From assembly GCF_029407905.1 (NCBI RefSeq), contig NC_073645.1:53199001-53263000 (forward strand): a stretch of DNA of 64,000 bases, in the 5' to 3' direction. Position 1 is the stretch's first letter. Each line of letters opens with the position of its first letter. This document shows, piece after piece, positions 24,706 to 34,579 of the stretch. Source of the stretch: Bubalus kerabau (lineage: Eukaryota; Chordata; Mammalia; Artiodactyla; Bovidae). A model generated the notes under the pieces. It was not told where the DNA came from. It was given only the letters and a program-made list of their open reading frames with translations, and did not search any database. The position numbers and the translations under genes are program-made.

Positions 24706-25413
24706 GTCCTCTTTTTATGTCTTTATTGGCCGTTTTTCCCTCTACTGGGAGTTGTTGGTTCATATATTTTGCCTGTTAATCTAAATGTAAGTATCTTAAT
24801 CTTTTAAAAATTTCATTATAATTCTTTATGTATTCTGCATATATATTAGATTATATATTGTGGAACTAATTTTATTTGATATAAGAATTGGTAATATCTT
24901 CTCCTGTTTGAAGCTCAATTTTGAATTTTCCTCACGGTGTCTTTTAGACAAACGAGTACTTTTAATGTAGTGAATTTATCAACATTTTTTTTATGGTTAC
25001 TGCTTTTATATACTGTTTCAGAAATCCTTTCTGAGCCTAAGAACAAAATTCACCCATATTTTCCTTTAAGAATAATACAAAATAAACTCTAGTATTGACA
25101 TACAGCATGCACGTGGAAAATTTCCCTCATTCCGGTGTTCGTGGAAGGGTTGGTCTGAATGACCTCGCCTGCTATGACCACAGCAGAAACCCAAAGCCAT
25201 CTTTTGTTAAAACCCATGTGAAACTCTTCACAGCTCTAGTGCTGATGCTTTCGGTCGCCTGCTCAGCGTCCAGTCAGCCCTTTCCTCGCGTCTGACGGGT
25301 GCTGAGCTAGCTCTGTGATGGGTCAGCAGGCCGGGCTGAACTACTCCAGAATTCCTTTTCCGGCAGGTTTCCTAACTTGGCTCTTGGCATGAGATTCGGG
25401 AGGTAGTACGGGG

Positions 25414-25453
25414 GCATGAGTCGGACATGACTCAACGACTGAACAGCAGCAAC
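25414..25453 (+). mobile_element. Bov-A / BovB tail remnant
   Basis: GAGTCGGACATGACTCAACGACTGAACAGCAGC is the isolated 3' end shared by Bov-A SINEs and BovB. Confidence 0.7.
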
Positions 25454-26149
25454 CAGGAGCACGAGGCAGCAGCTGGACTGTTCTGACACTTGGAGCGTCA
25501 GGGCAGGGGCCCAGGTGCGGCTGCGGCCGCACACTATGCCCTTTCTCTGCCGGCTCACCTCCCTGGCGGGAGGCAGGTGTGCGGCTGATTCGCCTCTCAA
25601 GTCATCCTTTTGCTTCTCCAGCTCCTGGGCCAGAAGTGTGTGCAGTTTCCTGACATGGGTGCCAACTTCTGCAGGACACCCAGGCTTCGCGTCCCTCCTC
25701 GTGAGTTCCAGCTTGGGCTCGCTGGTCCCCGCTCCGGCTCCACCTTCCCTTCCTAACTACCTGCTCCGCACACTTGAGGCTGCAGCGTCAGGCAGAGGGG
25801 CGGCAGCTTACAGAGACCCTCCGAACAGCCCCACGACTGCAGAGGTTAGCTTCCTTAATGACGTCACCCCCGGCGGCCCTGCGCCTGGCGGACACAGGTA
25901 CCAGGCGCGCAGACCTTAGGGGCGGAGGCCCAGCCCCAAGACAAACCCTCATGGGCTTCATTTCCCTCCTGGTGACGGGTCTAGGTGTCCGAAGCCATTC
26001 CAGGCGGATCTTAGGGACCGTTCCTGAGGTGGGGGAGGGGGACACGGGGGGAGGAGCTCACTTGTCCCCCTGGGAGCTGAGAGTCGGGCTGATGTCTGCG
26101 GTCGGGGCCGCCATCCTGTGACCCCAGGAAGAAGGACGTCTGCCTGCTG

Positions 26150-26960
26150 CAGGCGGGGAGGTAAAGAGCAGGGAGGGCGTCCACGCTCTGGACGCCCGGG
26201 GCTCCACCTGGAAAGCGAGCCTTTTCGTGCGTGCGATCAGCGGCTCCCCGCGGCCCCTTCCCTCCCGCAGCAGGACGCTCTGGGCCTCGGCGCACTTGTC
26301 CCCATTGTCGGGAACACTCCACCTCCGTCCGTGTGACCGACCGCCCAGCAGAGCAGGGCGCAGGCGGCGGGAGCGGCGGAATCCTTCCGCCCAGACCCGC
26401 GCCCGCGCGCAGGCGCAGTACCGTCCCCAAGCGCCCTCCGCGCGGTTTGGAGCCCGCGGGCCGCCGTACGTTCGGACGTCTCCTTGGAGACTGCGTGAGC
26501 CCTCCGCCTCCGTACCGTACCGCCGCGTCTCCATGGCGACCGCGTGCGCCCGCAGCCTCCATTGTTCCGCTGGGCCCTCCGCACCCCCAGCGGGCGGGTG
26601 AGCACGGGCTGTGGGCCGGCACGGGGACCCATCGGGAGAGGCTGGGGGCCCCGGGTGATGGGTGGTGGGGCGCACTGGAGACTCTGGGGCACCGCGCGCT
26701 TGCGGGGCCCGGAGCGCCGTCTCCCTGCCCTCGCGCGGCCCGCCCTGCCCGGGCGGGGACCCATTGGGAGAGGCTAGGGGCGCTGGGTGATGAGAAGTGG
26801 GGCCCAGAGCGCGGCCCGCGCTGTGGGGACGCGGCCTCCCAGCCCCTGCGCGGCCCGCCCCGCCCGCTCGTGGTCCTGAGACTTTCTCCTGGTTCAGAGG
26901 TTTCCGGAGGTTGCAGCTTGCACTCCCCCGAGTCACAGAAAAGGGCCCAGGGGGCGGGGG
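26150..26960 (+). promoter_or_regulatory. LRRC27: CpG island, probable LRRC27 promoter and first exon
   Basis: A CG-dense block with GCGCAGGCGCAGTACCG and several GCCCGCCC boxes lies about 0.5-1.3 kb upstream of the LRRC27 coding exon 1. A non-coding first exon is expected here. A plausible donor is GTGAGC at 26598, preceded by CCCCAGCGGGCGG. The acceptor at 27425-27426 (CTGTCTGCAG) would then join it to the exon with the ATG. Start site and donor are inferred; transcription evidence would be needed. Confidence 0.65.
26623..26886. repeat. 132-bp tandem duplication in the LRRC27 CpG island
   Basis: GGGGACCCATCGGGAGAGGCT at 26623 recurs as GGGGACCCATTGGGAGAGGCT at 26755. The following sequence is similar, giving two copies of about 132 bp with CGCGCGGCCCGCCC near each end. 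The block lies just right of the candidate first-exon donor. Confidence 0.8.
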
Positions 26961-27489
26961 CCTCGCACTCCCCGCCCCTGAAATGGAGGGACAGACACAC
27001 AGCAGACCCGTGAGCTGGCAACACCCCCGCTGAGCGAAACTCTGATGGGAAGGACCCAGACCTGCAAATAAGAAAGGGCGAGCTCAGGGCCCCCTCCGCA
27101 CTCAGGGGAGGGAGATGCCAGCTTGTGGATTTAGAACCGTTCTGATTCGGTTTCATCCCTCGAGATGCCATTCCTCCTTTGCATTTTCCAGATATTAAAA
27201 GTTAAGTCTGGAACTCCGCGGTGCAGAGGGAGGAGCGGAGCAGTTTAATCTGAATCTTCTTGCAGTCCAGTTTGTTTTATCAAAGTCCATTTTATGATGC
27301 TGTTTATTAGACGCGCAGGTTTTTGTAAGCTAGCGCAGTCATTGCGGCCTGCCAAGCCGCCGGAAGATGTGATTGTGCCGTGTACCCATTGTTGATGTGT
27401 CTCCCCTCCCCGCCCCCTGTCTGCAGGTGACTCCACACCCAGGAGGATGCGCGGTGGTCCCCAGAGGAGTGCTTCCTCCCGTCGGACTG

Positions 27490-27678
27490 ATGGAGGGGAG
27501 CGGTTCCCTCTCGGTTCCCTGCGGGGCTGGTGACCGGGAGAGCCAGGCTGGGAGCAAGCCTGCTTCCGCCTCCAGAGACGTTCACCAGGGGGTCATCTTC
27601 TCCTCCTCAGCGATTTTAGACTTGAGTCAAAGTGGTCTTCACCATTTTGGGGAGATCTTTAAAGTCCCCAACCTCAAA
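27490..27678 (+). CDS. LRRC27: LRRC27 coding exon 1 (residues 1-63)
   Basis: The ATG at 27490 begins MEGSGSLSVPCGAGD, and the exon continues with DVHQGVIFSSSAILDLSQSG before ending in VPNLK. IFSSSAILDLSQSGL corresponds to the N-terminal cap before the LRRs in LRRC27. I chose this start because the MEGS opening matches the remembered mammalian protein; the frame is also open further upstream but there looks like 5' UTR and intron. The acceptor CTGTCTGCAG ends at 27426, so 27427-27489 is 5' UTR. The donor GTAAGT starts at 27679 and the exon ends on a codon boundary (phase 0). The base at -3 is C, so the Kozak context is only moderate. Confidence 0.9.
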
Positions 27679-27960
27679 GTAAGTGAGTCAGCCTCCGGGC
27701 TTCGTACACTCATGCCATGTAGATGTAAATGAAGACGTTGCTCACTTGTAGATTTCTTTTTAGAAATTATAGAATGAGGTGGATTGGAAGAGGGTTAGCT
27801 TGGGGTTTCATGTGCTGCTCACTGCAAAATGAGAAATTCCAGCAGGGGACCAGCCAGACGCTAATGTCCTCTCCTCGGAAACATCTTAAGTGAAATGCCC
27901 GTGGTGGGTGGAAAATGTTGCTGAAAACACGCTTGGTCTCTTAATCAAAACTCATCCCCC

Positions 27961-28120
27961 TGAGAGCCTTCCCTGTGGTCCAGTGCTTAAGCCTTAGCCT
28001 TCCAGTGCAGGGGGTGTGGGTCTGATCCCCGGTCGGAAGCTAAGATTCCACATGTCTCTCAGACAAAAAACCAAAACAAAAAACAGAAGCAGTGTTGTAA
28101 CAAAAACAATAAAGAGTTAA
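27961..28120 (+). mobile_element. CHR/ART2A-type tRNA SINE
   Basis: CCTTCCCTGTGGTCCAGTGC opens the tRNA-like head. GGGTCTGATCCCCGGTCGG (B-box) and CTAAGATTCCACATG follow, then an A-rich tail. It lies in LRRC27 intron 1 of the coding part. Confidence 0.85.
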
Positions 28121-28523
28121 AAAATGGTCATATAAAAAAAAATCTAAAAAAACAAAAACCACAATTCCCCTTAAAAACTTCAGTAAAACTTTCTCACCCC
28201 ACAGCCCTGCCCAGGTCGAGTGCTTGACTCTGTTGTGGGTCCGGTGCCTTCATGGGATCGGGCCCTCGCCTACTTGAGATCCAGCAGGGCTGTCTTCTCC
28301 AGCGAGTTCTACAACAGAGTTCCCTCTGCCCAGCTTGACGGAGACTGTCCAGGGTCAGCAGTTCTCTCAGTGCCCAGTAGTCAGGCGGCTTCCTTGAACC
28401 TCACCTTGTCTTCACGGTTTATCAGGAGGATTAAATGATCAGCATATAAAGCAATGTCCACACAGGACACACACCCACGTGTTGCACTGTTAGCCTGCCG
28501 ACTGACAGTTTTCAGTGCTTTTA

Positions 28524-29780
28524 TTAGGTTGGCCAAAAAGCTTCTTCGATGTTTAAGTAAAAGTAAAAGACAGTTTTCATTTTCACCAAGAACTTTATTG
28601 AACTGTGTATTCGTTGTTTTGTTCCATTACTTTCTGCCATTTCCCAGGCAACTTCATAATTCCATCTTCCCAAAGCTTGTTAGCTTTTTGAGCAAAGAAC
28701 TGTTCCGAGTGCCTTTTACAGTCTTCCAGGGAATTGAAATTTTTCCATTAAGAGAATTTTGTAAAGACTGAAACGAGTGAACATCCGGAAGTGCAGCGTC
28801 TGCTGGATACAGAGGATGAATCAGAACTTCCCTGCCAAGCTGTAACAGTGTCTGCCTGGTCACCAAAGAAGCATTCAGTCTTGCATTATCTTGATGGGAG
28901 GTTTTTTTCTCTGTTGACTAATTCCAGACATTTTTCGTGGCGTGCTGCCCTCAGTTGGTCTCACTGGGAGCAGTACTTGTTGGACCTAATCGTGTGGTTT
29001 TCCAGAAGGAGCTCAGAGGATTCCCTGCCAACCCCACCCCTACATCACCTCACCTTTGCATGAAGACCAGCCTTTGGTGTGGTTGGTGGTGGTTCATTTC
29101 ACTTGCCTTATGATCTCTTCTGTTCCACACTTTTGTACAGTATTCATTTTTCCTTGCCTGATGTTTTAAAAATGGAACATTTTTGTTACGTTTAAGTAGA
29201 GAATCACATGTGGAAATAAGGTACAGAAGGTTTTTTTTGCTAAACTTAAGTGGAACCCAAATATCACAGCTGGTGCAAATGATTTTCAATGCTTGCTTGG
29301 AACATTTTGAGTATGTCCACTACCTCCCGTGTGGAGTAAGCTTGATTGTTCTCAATGTCTCAATTTGATGGCTTTCAACTTCAAGTAGTCTACTGAGCCA
29401 TGGAGCATCGTCCAGTGAGAAATCTCCAGCATAAAACTTCACAAACCACTTTTGACACTTTTGATCGGTCACAGCACCTTCTCCATACATGACGCAAGTC
29501 TTTTTTTTGCATTTCAGTCTCATTCTTACCTTTCTCAAAATAATAAAACTTCTGTGTGCACATGCTCAGTGAATAAGATGCTGAAAATGTTGTTTTTTCT
29601 TCCATCTTCAGTATTTAAATGGCTGCACAAAAATTCACCAATTTTGATCAGTTTTTTTAAAAAGTGTATACGGATATGACAGCTATCACAACGCAACAAA
29701 ACCGTTTCCAACGACGTTAAAGGCGAGGGCTACTGGAACCATTGTATGCAAAGGAACGAAGGGACTTCTTGGCCACCCCA
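28524..29780 (-). mobile_element. Degenerate mariner (Tc1/mariner) DNA transposon
   Basis: The left end TTAGGTTGGCCAAAAAG and the right end CTTCTTGGCCACCCCA are imperfect inverted repeats. Both are flanked by TA (28522-28523 and 29781-29782), the mariner target duplication. At about 1257 bp the element is nearly full length. The minus strand carries transposase remnants: YGEGAVTDQKCQKWFVKF and DFSLDDAP at 29.36-29.5 kb, SICDSLLKRN-like at about 29.2 kb, and HPLYPADAALPD (the HPPYSPDLAPSD-like third-Asp block) at about 28.8 kb. Frameshifts and stops make it inactive. It resembles the ruminant mariner often called BTMAR1. Confidence 0.9.
28654..29610 (-). pseudogene. Mariner transposase remnant
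   Basis: Pieces of a mariner transposase lie in at least three different minus-strand frames: the N-terminal helix-turn-helix domain at about 29.3-29.6 kb, a middle piece at 29.05-29.29 kb and the C-terminal catalytic part at 28.65-28.87 kb. The order fits one ancestral gene broken by indels. No intact catalytic triad can be assigned. Confidence 0.85.
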
Positions 29781-30734
29781 TACGTGCGGCTGTGTGCTTA
29801 GACTCTGAGTGGCTGCTTGCTTTCCTAACCCTGGTTGTGTTTCACACCCTTCTTTTGCTGTCAGGCCAGCACTGGTCTTGCTGTTTCCTTAGCACTGCCC
29901 TCCACGAGTGGCGTACTGTGTCTTCCTATAATACACCACTTTAATGAAGCAAACGCTCTCAGTTCTGAACAAGGAGCCCAGCAGTGTAGAAACTCATGGT
30001 GCCTTCACACGTAAAAGAAGGAGGAAGCCTTCTTTAGTCGGAATGAAGGGACTTTATTTGTGCCCCTCAGAATACAGAGGTGTCAACCTTATCACTGTGG
30101 CAACAAGTCCCCAAGCGAGGTGACCACTCCGAGCTGTGGCCCGTCAGTGGTCACGGGTGCGTTTTGCAGCCACAGCAACACCCTCCAGAGCCTCCAGTCA
30201 GGGGACACAAACCCCTCCCCAGCCTCCCCGTCCTCAAGAGGCCTCATGGAACCCGGCCCCGGGGGCCGAGGCGGGGGCCGGCGTGGCGTGTCTCTGCCAT
30301 CTCCTCTTCTGGTGTTGACAAGGACCCACAGCTTCAGTGCTGAGCCTGGGAGACAGAGCGCCTAAAGCTGCCCCGGGGCTGGGCCGGGAGGGGCCCGGAG
30401 CGACGGCGTCCACAACCGGAGTCCGGTCACCACGAGTTCCCCTAGCCGCGGGGAGCGATGCAGCCGCATCTGAGCTGACTCGGGATTGTGTTTTCAGCAT
30501 GTCTGTGGTTTCTCGCCGGCGTGTCTCAAGCATCTGCCGTGCGCTTGACGGACTTGGAAGGTGGCGTTGGTGGCAGAGCTGGGAGCCGAGACCCTGATGG
30601 TGGAGGAGCGCCTGCCATGTGCCCTGGGCTGTAACGGCGTGGCAGCGCCACCCCAACCCCGTTCCCCATGGGCGTGCGCCCCATCACAGGCCAGGCCCGG
30701 AGCACAGGGGGCTCAGGAACCTGCTCCAAGGCCC

Positions 30735-30830
30735 ACGGCTCACGGGTTTTTCGAAATTGAGATTTGAACCCAGGGAGCCTGGTTTCCCGGCCAGTGTCCT
30801 TAAGTTCTCCACTCTGCTGCCCTGGTAAAT
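30735..30830 (+). mobile_element. MIR SINE, 3' half
   Basis: GATTTGAACCCAGGGAGCCTGG followed by CAGTGTCCTTAAGTTCTCCACTCTGCTGCC matches the distal half of the ancient mammalian MIR. Confidence 0.65.
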
Positions 30831-30861
30831 AGAAATGTATAGATGCATATATGTGTGGCTC

Positions 30862-31000
30862 AGGAAGATCCCCTGGAGACGGGAATGACAGCCCACTCCA
30901 GTATCCTTGCCCGGAGAATCCCGTGGACAGAGGAGCCTGGTGGGCTGCAGTCCATGGGGTCGCAGAGTCGGACACGACTGAGCGACGGAGACTTTCACGT
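30862..31000 (+). mobile_element. Bov-A / Bov-tA SINE
   Basis: GAAGATCCCCTGGAGACGGG, CCCACTCCAGTATCCTTGCC and GTCGGACACGACTGAGCGAC identify a forward Bov-A body lacking most of the tRNA head. Confidence 0.88.
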
Positions 31001-31204
31001 GTGTGAGGGCGCGCAGCAGCAGTGGGAGAGGGTGCTTCTGGGTCTCCCTCAACCCTGTGGCCCTGACGGCAGTATCTCACTGGCACACACCGCGCAGTGC
31101 GCAACGGTCAGCATGCACGTGTCTCGTCCTCCCCTGCTGTGCTGCCCTGCCTGGCTTATGGTGGTGGCCTAAGGGTCCACTGGGCAGAGGTCAGACTTCC
31201 TGAC

Positions 31205-31316
31205 GTGACCGTTACCGGCTCACTGTGTGTGGCCGTTTTCACCACCAGGAACTGAACCTGCGTGCCCTGCGTTCAGAGCAGATGCCTAACCACCAGACCA
31301 CCAGGGAAGCCCCCAG
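31205..31316 (-). mobile_element. tRNA-derived SINE head
   Basis: GGAACTGAACCTGCGTGCCC and CTAACCACCAGACCACCAGG, then GAAGCCC, are the reverse complement of the CHR-type tRNA head. It is a short fragment about 170 bp before LRRC27 coding exon 2. Confidence 0.75.
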
Positions 31317-31488
31317 GCTGCGACTTTCTGCTGCGGGTGTTTCCCGTTTCAGTGATTTCAGGGGAAACATTCGGGTTTTCTTTTAACTCGCCATGTGTGA
31401 TTGCTGGCACCAGTGGAAATGTTTTGAGGATATGTCATGTTTTAGAATTTAGTCGGCTGACAAAACATTCTTCTTTTCCCCCCGGAAG

Positions 31489-31619
31489 CAATTGCACCTT
31501 CAGCGAAATGCCCTGTGCACGATTCCTAAAGACTTCTTCCAGCTGCTGCCCAACCTTTCATGGCTGGACCTGCGATTCAACAGAATCACCGCGCTGCCCT
31601 CTGGGATTGGCTGTCACAA
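31489..31619 (+). CDS. LRRC27: LRRC27 coding exon 2 (LRR 1-2, residues 64-107)
   Basis: A pyrimidine-rich acceptor (TTCTTTTCCCCCCGGAAG) precedes CAATTGCACC. The exon encodes QLHLQRNALCTIP, completing LRR1, then NLSWLDLRFNRITALP (LRR2, residues 85-100). Both fit the LxxLxLxxNxLxxLP consensus. The donor GTGAGT begins at 31620, leaving two bases of a Lys codon that the next exon completes. Length is 131 nt. Confidence 0.93.
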
Positions 31620-31797
31620 GTGAGTAGTGTGTTTGTCTGGCCAGGTGAGGAGGTCATCGTCTCTTTAAATGCCTGTCTTTGGCTGCCTCGCTCTCTCCCA
31701 CTCCTCCCGTGAGTTTCAACTTTAGAACAGAAGAGTGTAGTGGGGTCTTCAAGGCCGTTGAGAGGTGTGGCGGCTGCAGGTACCAAAGCACATGTGG

Positions 31798-32008
31798 CGT
31801 GGTTGGTTTAGTCGCTGAGCTGTGCCCGACTCTGCGATCCCATGGACCATAGCTCACCAGGCTCCTCCGTCCATGGGAGTCTCCAGGCAAGAATGCTGGA
31901 GTGGGTGGCTGTTCCCTTCTCCAGGGGATCTTCCTGACCCAGGGATTGAACCCAGGTCTCCTGCACTGCAGGCGGATTCTCTACCGACTGAGCTACGCGA
32001 GGGAAGCC
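31798..32008 (-). mobile_element. Bov-tA SINE
   Basis: A complete reverse Bov-tA ends CTACGCGAGGGAAGCCCC. It is flanked by AAGCACAT (31786-31793 and about 32012), a probable target-site duplication. It lies about 180 bp downstream of LRRC27 coding exon 2. Confidence 0.9.
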
Positions 32009-32964
32009 CCGAAGCACATACATGATTATCACTTAGGACGCTTAGTGCCTCGGAACACGCCGGCACCAAGCGCCTCTGCCGGAGGGTGCACGCGGCTTTC
32101 CCCACAAGCAGGTTCTGTCTCTGCCTCCCATGAGAAATATTAATACTTCTGATGCATGCAGACCAGCGGCTTCACTCCCGAGGGCCCGTGTGTCACTGCA
32201 CTGGCTGCCGGCGACAGGGAGACGCTCTTCCCATCTGGGGAAGACCAGAAGCCCTGGGGCATGCTCTGCACTGTCCTGCTGAGTGCCTGCTACCCAGGTG
32301 CCAGGCGTCTCCTAGCATCCCCCTTCTAGAACCGAGGCCAGACTGCCTGCCCCCCTGAGCCCCCCAGAGGCACATGCTTCTCTCAGGCGCCTTGGCCCCA
32401 GGCCCAGTGCTTCTATGGCAGCTCTCGACCTTTAGGAAACCTCATGATGTGAATTTCAGACCCTCCTGCACTGTCAGTGTGTCCGTGGCAGAGGGGACAT
32501 CAACTGCAAGGGCGCTGAGGTGGGCCTGTCCCTGGGGACAGAGCAGAGGAGGGGAGGCGGCAGGCAGTGCCCGGAAAGGGAGTCGCTGAGCTTGTAGGAC
32601 AATTGCTAGTTTGAATTTCATCACGGGAGAGACAGGAAGTCACAGAGGTTTGCAGGGAGGGGCAGTCCGGAGGCCCTGCAGCTGTCCACGCGGGACAGCC
32701 AATGGCATTCAGGTCGGATGGAGGGTGTGGGAGGGAGAGGGGGGTCCGAGGGTGACCCCCTTCCTACAGGAGTCATCGCAGCCCCCGTGAAACGCAGAGC
32801 AGGGGCTGCAGAAGGCCCTTCAGGTGCCTGGACAGTTGCACACTGGTTTTAAAAGTATTTCACAGAAGTGAGTGTTGTGTTGCGTGTAACAGGAGAGAAA
32901 GGCCCCCACGAGTTGCCCGGGCCTGCTGCAGCTGTGCAGGAAGCAGGTCCCTGCTGTTGGCAGT

Positions 32965-33030
32965 GGGTGTCTTGGGCACCCAGGGTGGGCACCCAGGGCG
33001 GGGCACCCAGAGTGGGGCACCCAGGCCGTC
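32965..33030. repeat. Short GGGCACCCAG tandem repeat
   Basis: About five copies of a GGGCACCCAG core (GGGCACCCAGGGTG, GGGCACCCAGGGCG, GGGCACCCAGAGTG) occur in tandem in an LRRC27 intron. Confidence 0.8.
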
Positions 33031-33975
33031 TCCCTGAGCTCCTGGGTCTGCCAGGGGTTGTGCCCCTGGGCCTGGAGCAGTGTGACAAGCGGCTCTGCCC
33101 ACTGCACTTTCTCTCGGTCCCCCTCCAGCGTGGCCAGTGGCCTCAGCGTCCCCGAGCGCCTGTCGGGGTGGTTTTCAGAAGCTCCGCTCATCACAGGGCC
33201 CTTGGCCACTGTGTTGAGACCAGTTTCGTGCTCTTGGCCCACCGCTGACTTAGCAGTGGCATTCGGGCCTGGAGAGTAAGTGCTCCTCAGAGAGTGAAAA
33301 TAAACCAGCGCTGCTTCTTGTAAGCCCTGTTCTTCCTTCTGAAACAAATACACGGCCTCAAACTTGAGAATTCTTTGATTTTGCCACTGAAATCCAGCTG
33401 CTGAATGTTGTCTAAGATATAATTTTGCCTGTGGTTTATAACCCGTTATGTCATTAAAATTAGATCAGCATGCTGAATGAAGAGCCGAAAACATGTTCAT
33501 TAGAAATTTTAAGTAATTATGGGCTTATTAAAAGCCTTAAACTTTCCAAAAAGCCTAATCAAAACAACACCAGCGTTAACGTTCTCCCTGTCCGTGTCGT
33601 GGCTGTGTGAGCCGCTAGCAGGGAGAGATTTAAAGTGTCCAGCAGTGTATGTGATGGGGCGAGCCGGTGTTTGGCAGCATCTGGAGATCCTGAGGTTGTC
33701 ACGCTTGGGGAGGGGTGGGGTGAGACTGGGATGCCCCTACCCTCTGGGCAGGGGACGGGCCTCACAAAGAGCTGCCTGGTCCGGCGGCCGCAGCGCTGAG
33801 GCTGAGCCCGACCAGCTGCCAGGTGGCAAGGCTGCTGGCTGTCGGAGAAGAGCGTGGGGGGAACGTGTGCACATGTGTGTGGATGCCACCCTGCAGAGAC
33901 AAGACAGGTGAAGAAATGTGATGCTCATTCGACTTCCTGCTTGCTAAATTATATATTTTTTGTCTTGTTTTGAAG

Positions 33976-34034
33976 GCATTTGAAAACTTTGCTTTTAGAA
34001 AGAAATCCCATCAGAATGTTACCTGTGGAGCTGG
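33976..34034 (+). CDS. LRRC27: LRRC27 coding exon 3 (LRR 3, residues 107-127)
   Basis: This 59-nt micro-exon follows acceptor TTGTTTTGAAG. The shared codon gives Lys-107, then HLKTLLLERNPIRMLP (LRR3, residues 108-123) and VEL. The donor GTAAGT starts at 34035. It is too short to show as a separate open frame but the LRR consensus and both phases support it strongly. Confidence 0.93.
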
Positions 34035-34579
34035 GTAAGTGTTAACAAACAATGAAATGAAAGATGGGTTAAAGTGCAGCCTTCTGCAGCCACCAGAACA
34101 TGCAGTGGACACACAGGCCTGCCCCCGCATGGGGGACGCAGCTGACACCCTCTGCCCTATCCCTCTGGGCGCCGAGATGATGGGGCTCACAGGGCTGCCA
34201 CTGCCACGCTGACATCCTGCCTGTGCACACGTGTGTGAGCACTGGGGACGCAGGACCCTCCGGTGCTCAGGGAGGGCAGCAACGGGGCTCTGTGGGCCCA
34301 GGTGCCCTCCCAGTCCAGCTGCCCCTCCCCTCAGCCAGCAGGGTCTCTGTTCACCGTCTTTGCTTGCCTTGAGGTCTTTCCCACTCACCACCCCTGCCCA
34401 GTACGTGTTTAAAGGGCCTTCCTTTCAGACTCCTGCTAAGCTTCTGCATTTGCCTCGTCCCGTGTGTATGCTTGGTGACCTGGCATCTGGGGCTCAGCAC
34501 AGCGTCCCGGAGGTTTATCCATGTGGGCGTGGATGCCTGGAGTGTGTTCATCTCTGTTCACTTTCCATGTGAAGGGTTC

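Larger units (their letters stand above)
23640..25090 (-). mobile_element. Old L1M LINE 3' region, split by SINEs
   Basis: The order of landmarks follows the reverse complement of an L1M 3' region: GTGAATATCTCCACC, GAGTGAGGGTGAAGTGGTGTCTCATTTGG, then (after the SINE block at 24180-24705) TTTTTATGTCTTTATTGG and GTGAATTTATCAACATTTTT. The two halves are collinear, so one element was opened by later insertions. Confidence 0.65.
18450..26150. other. Intergenic region between STK32C and LRRC27 promoters
   Basis: About 7.7 kb separates the two divergent CpG islands. I recognise no coding exon. The right two thirds is dominated by old interspersed repeats split by younger SINEs (listed separately). 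18450-20150, 21190-22190, 22475-23220 and 25095-26150 hold no recognised element. 21200-21560 has the patchy look of a very old transposable element of unknown family. Confidence 0.7.

Noticed and set aside
26011..27171. 386-codon minus-strand frame across the LRRC27 CpG island
   Set aside because: Open frames exist on both strands because stop codons are rare in CG-rich DNA. The island is better explained as the LRRC27 promoter.
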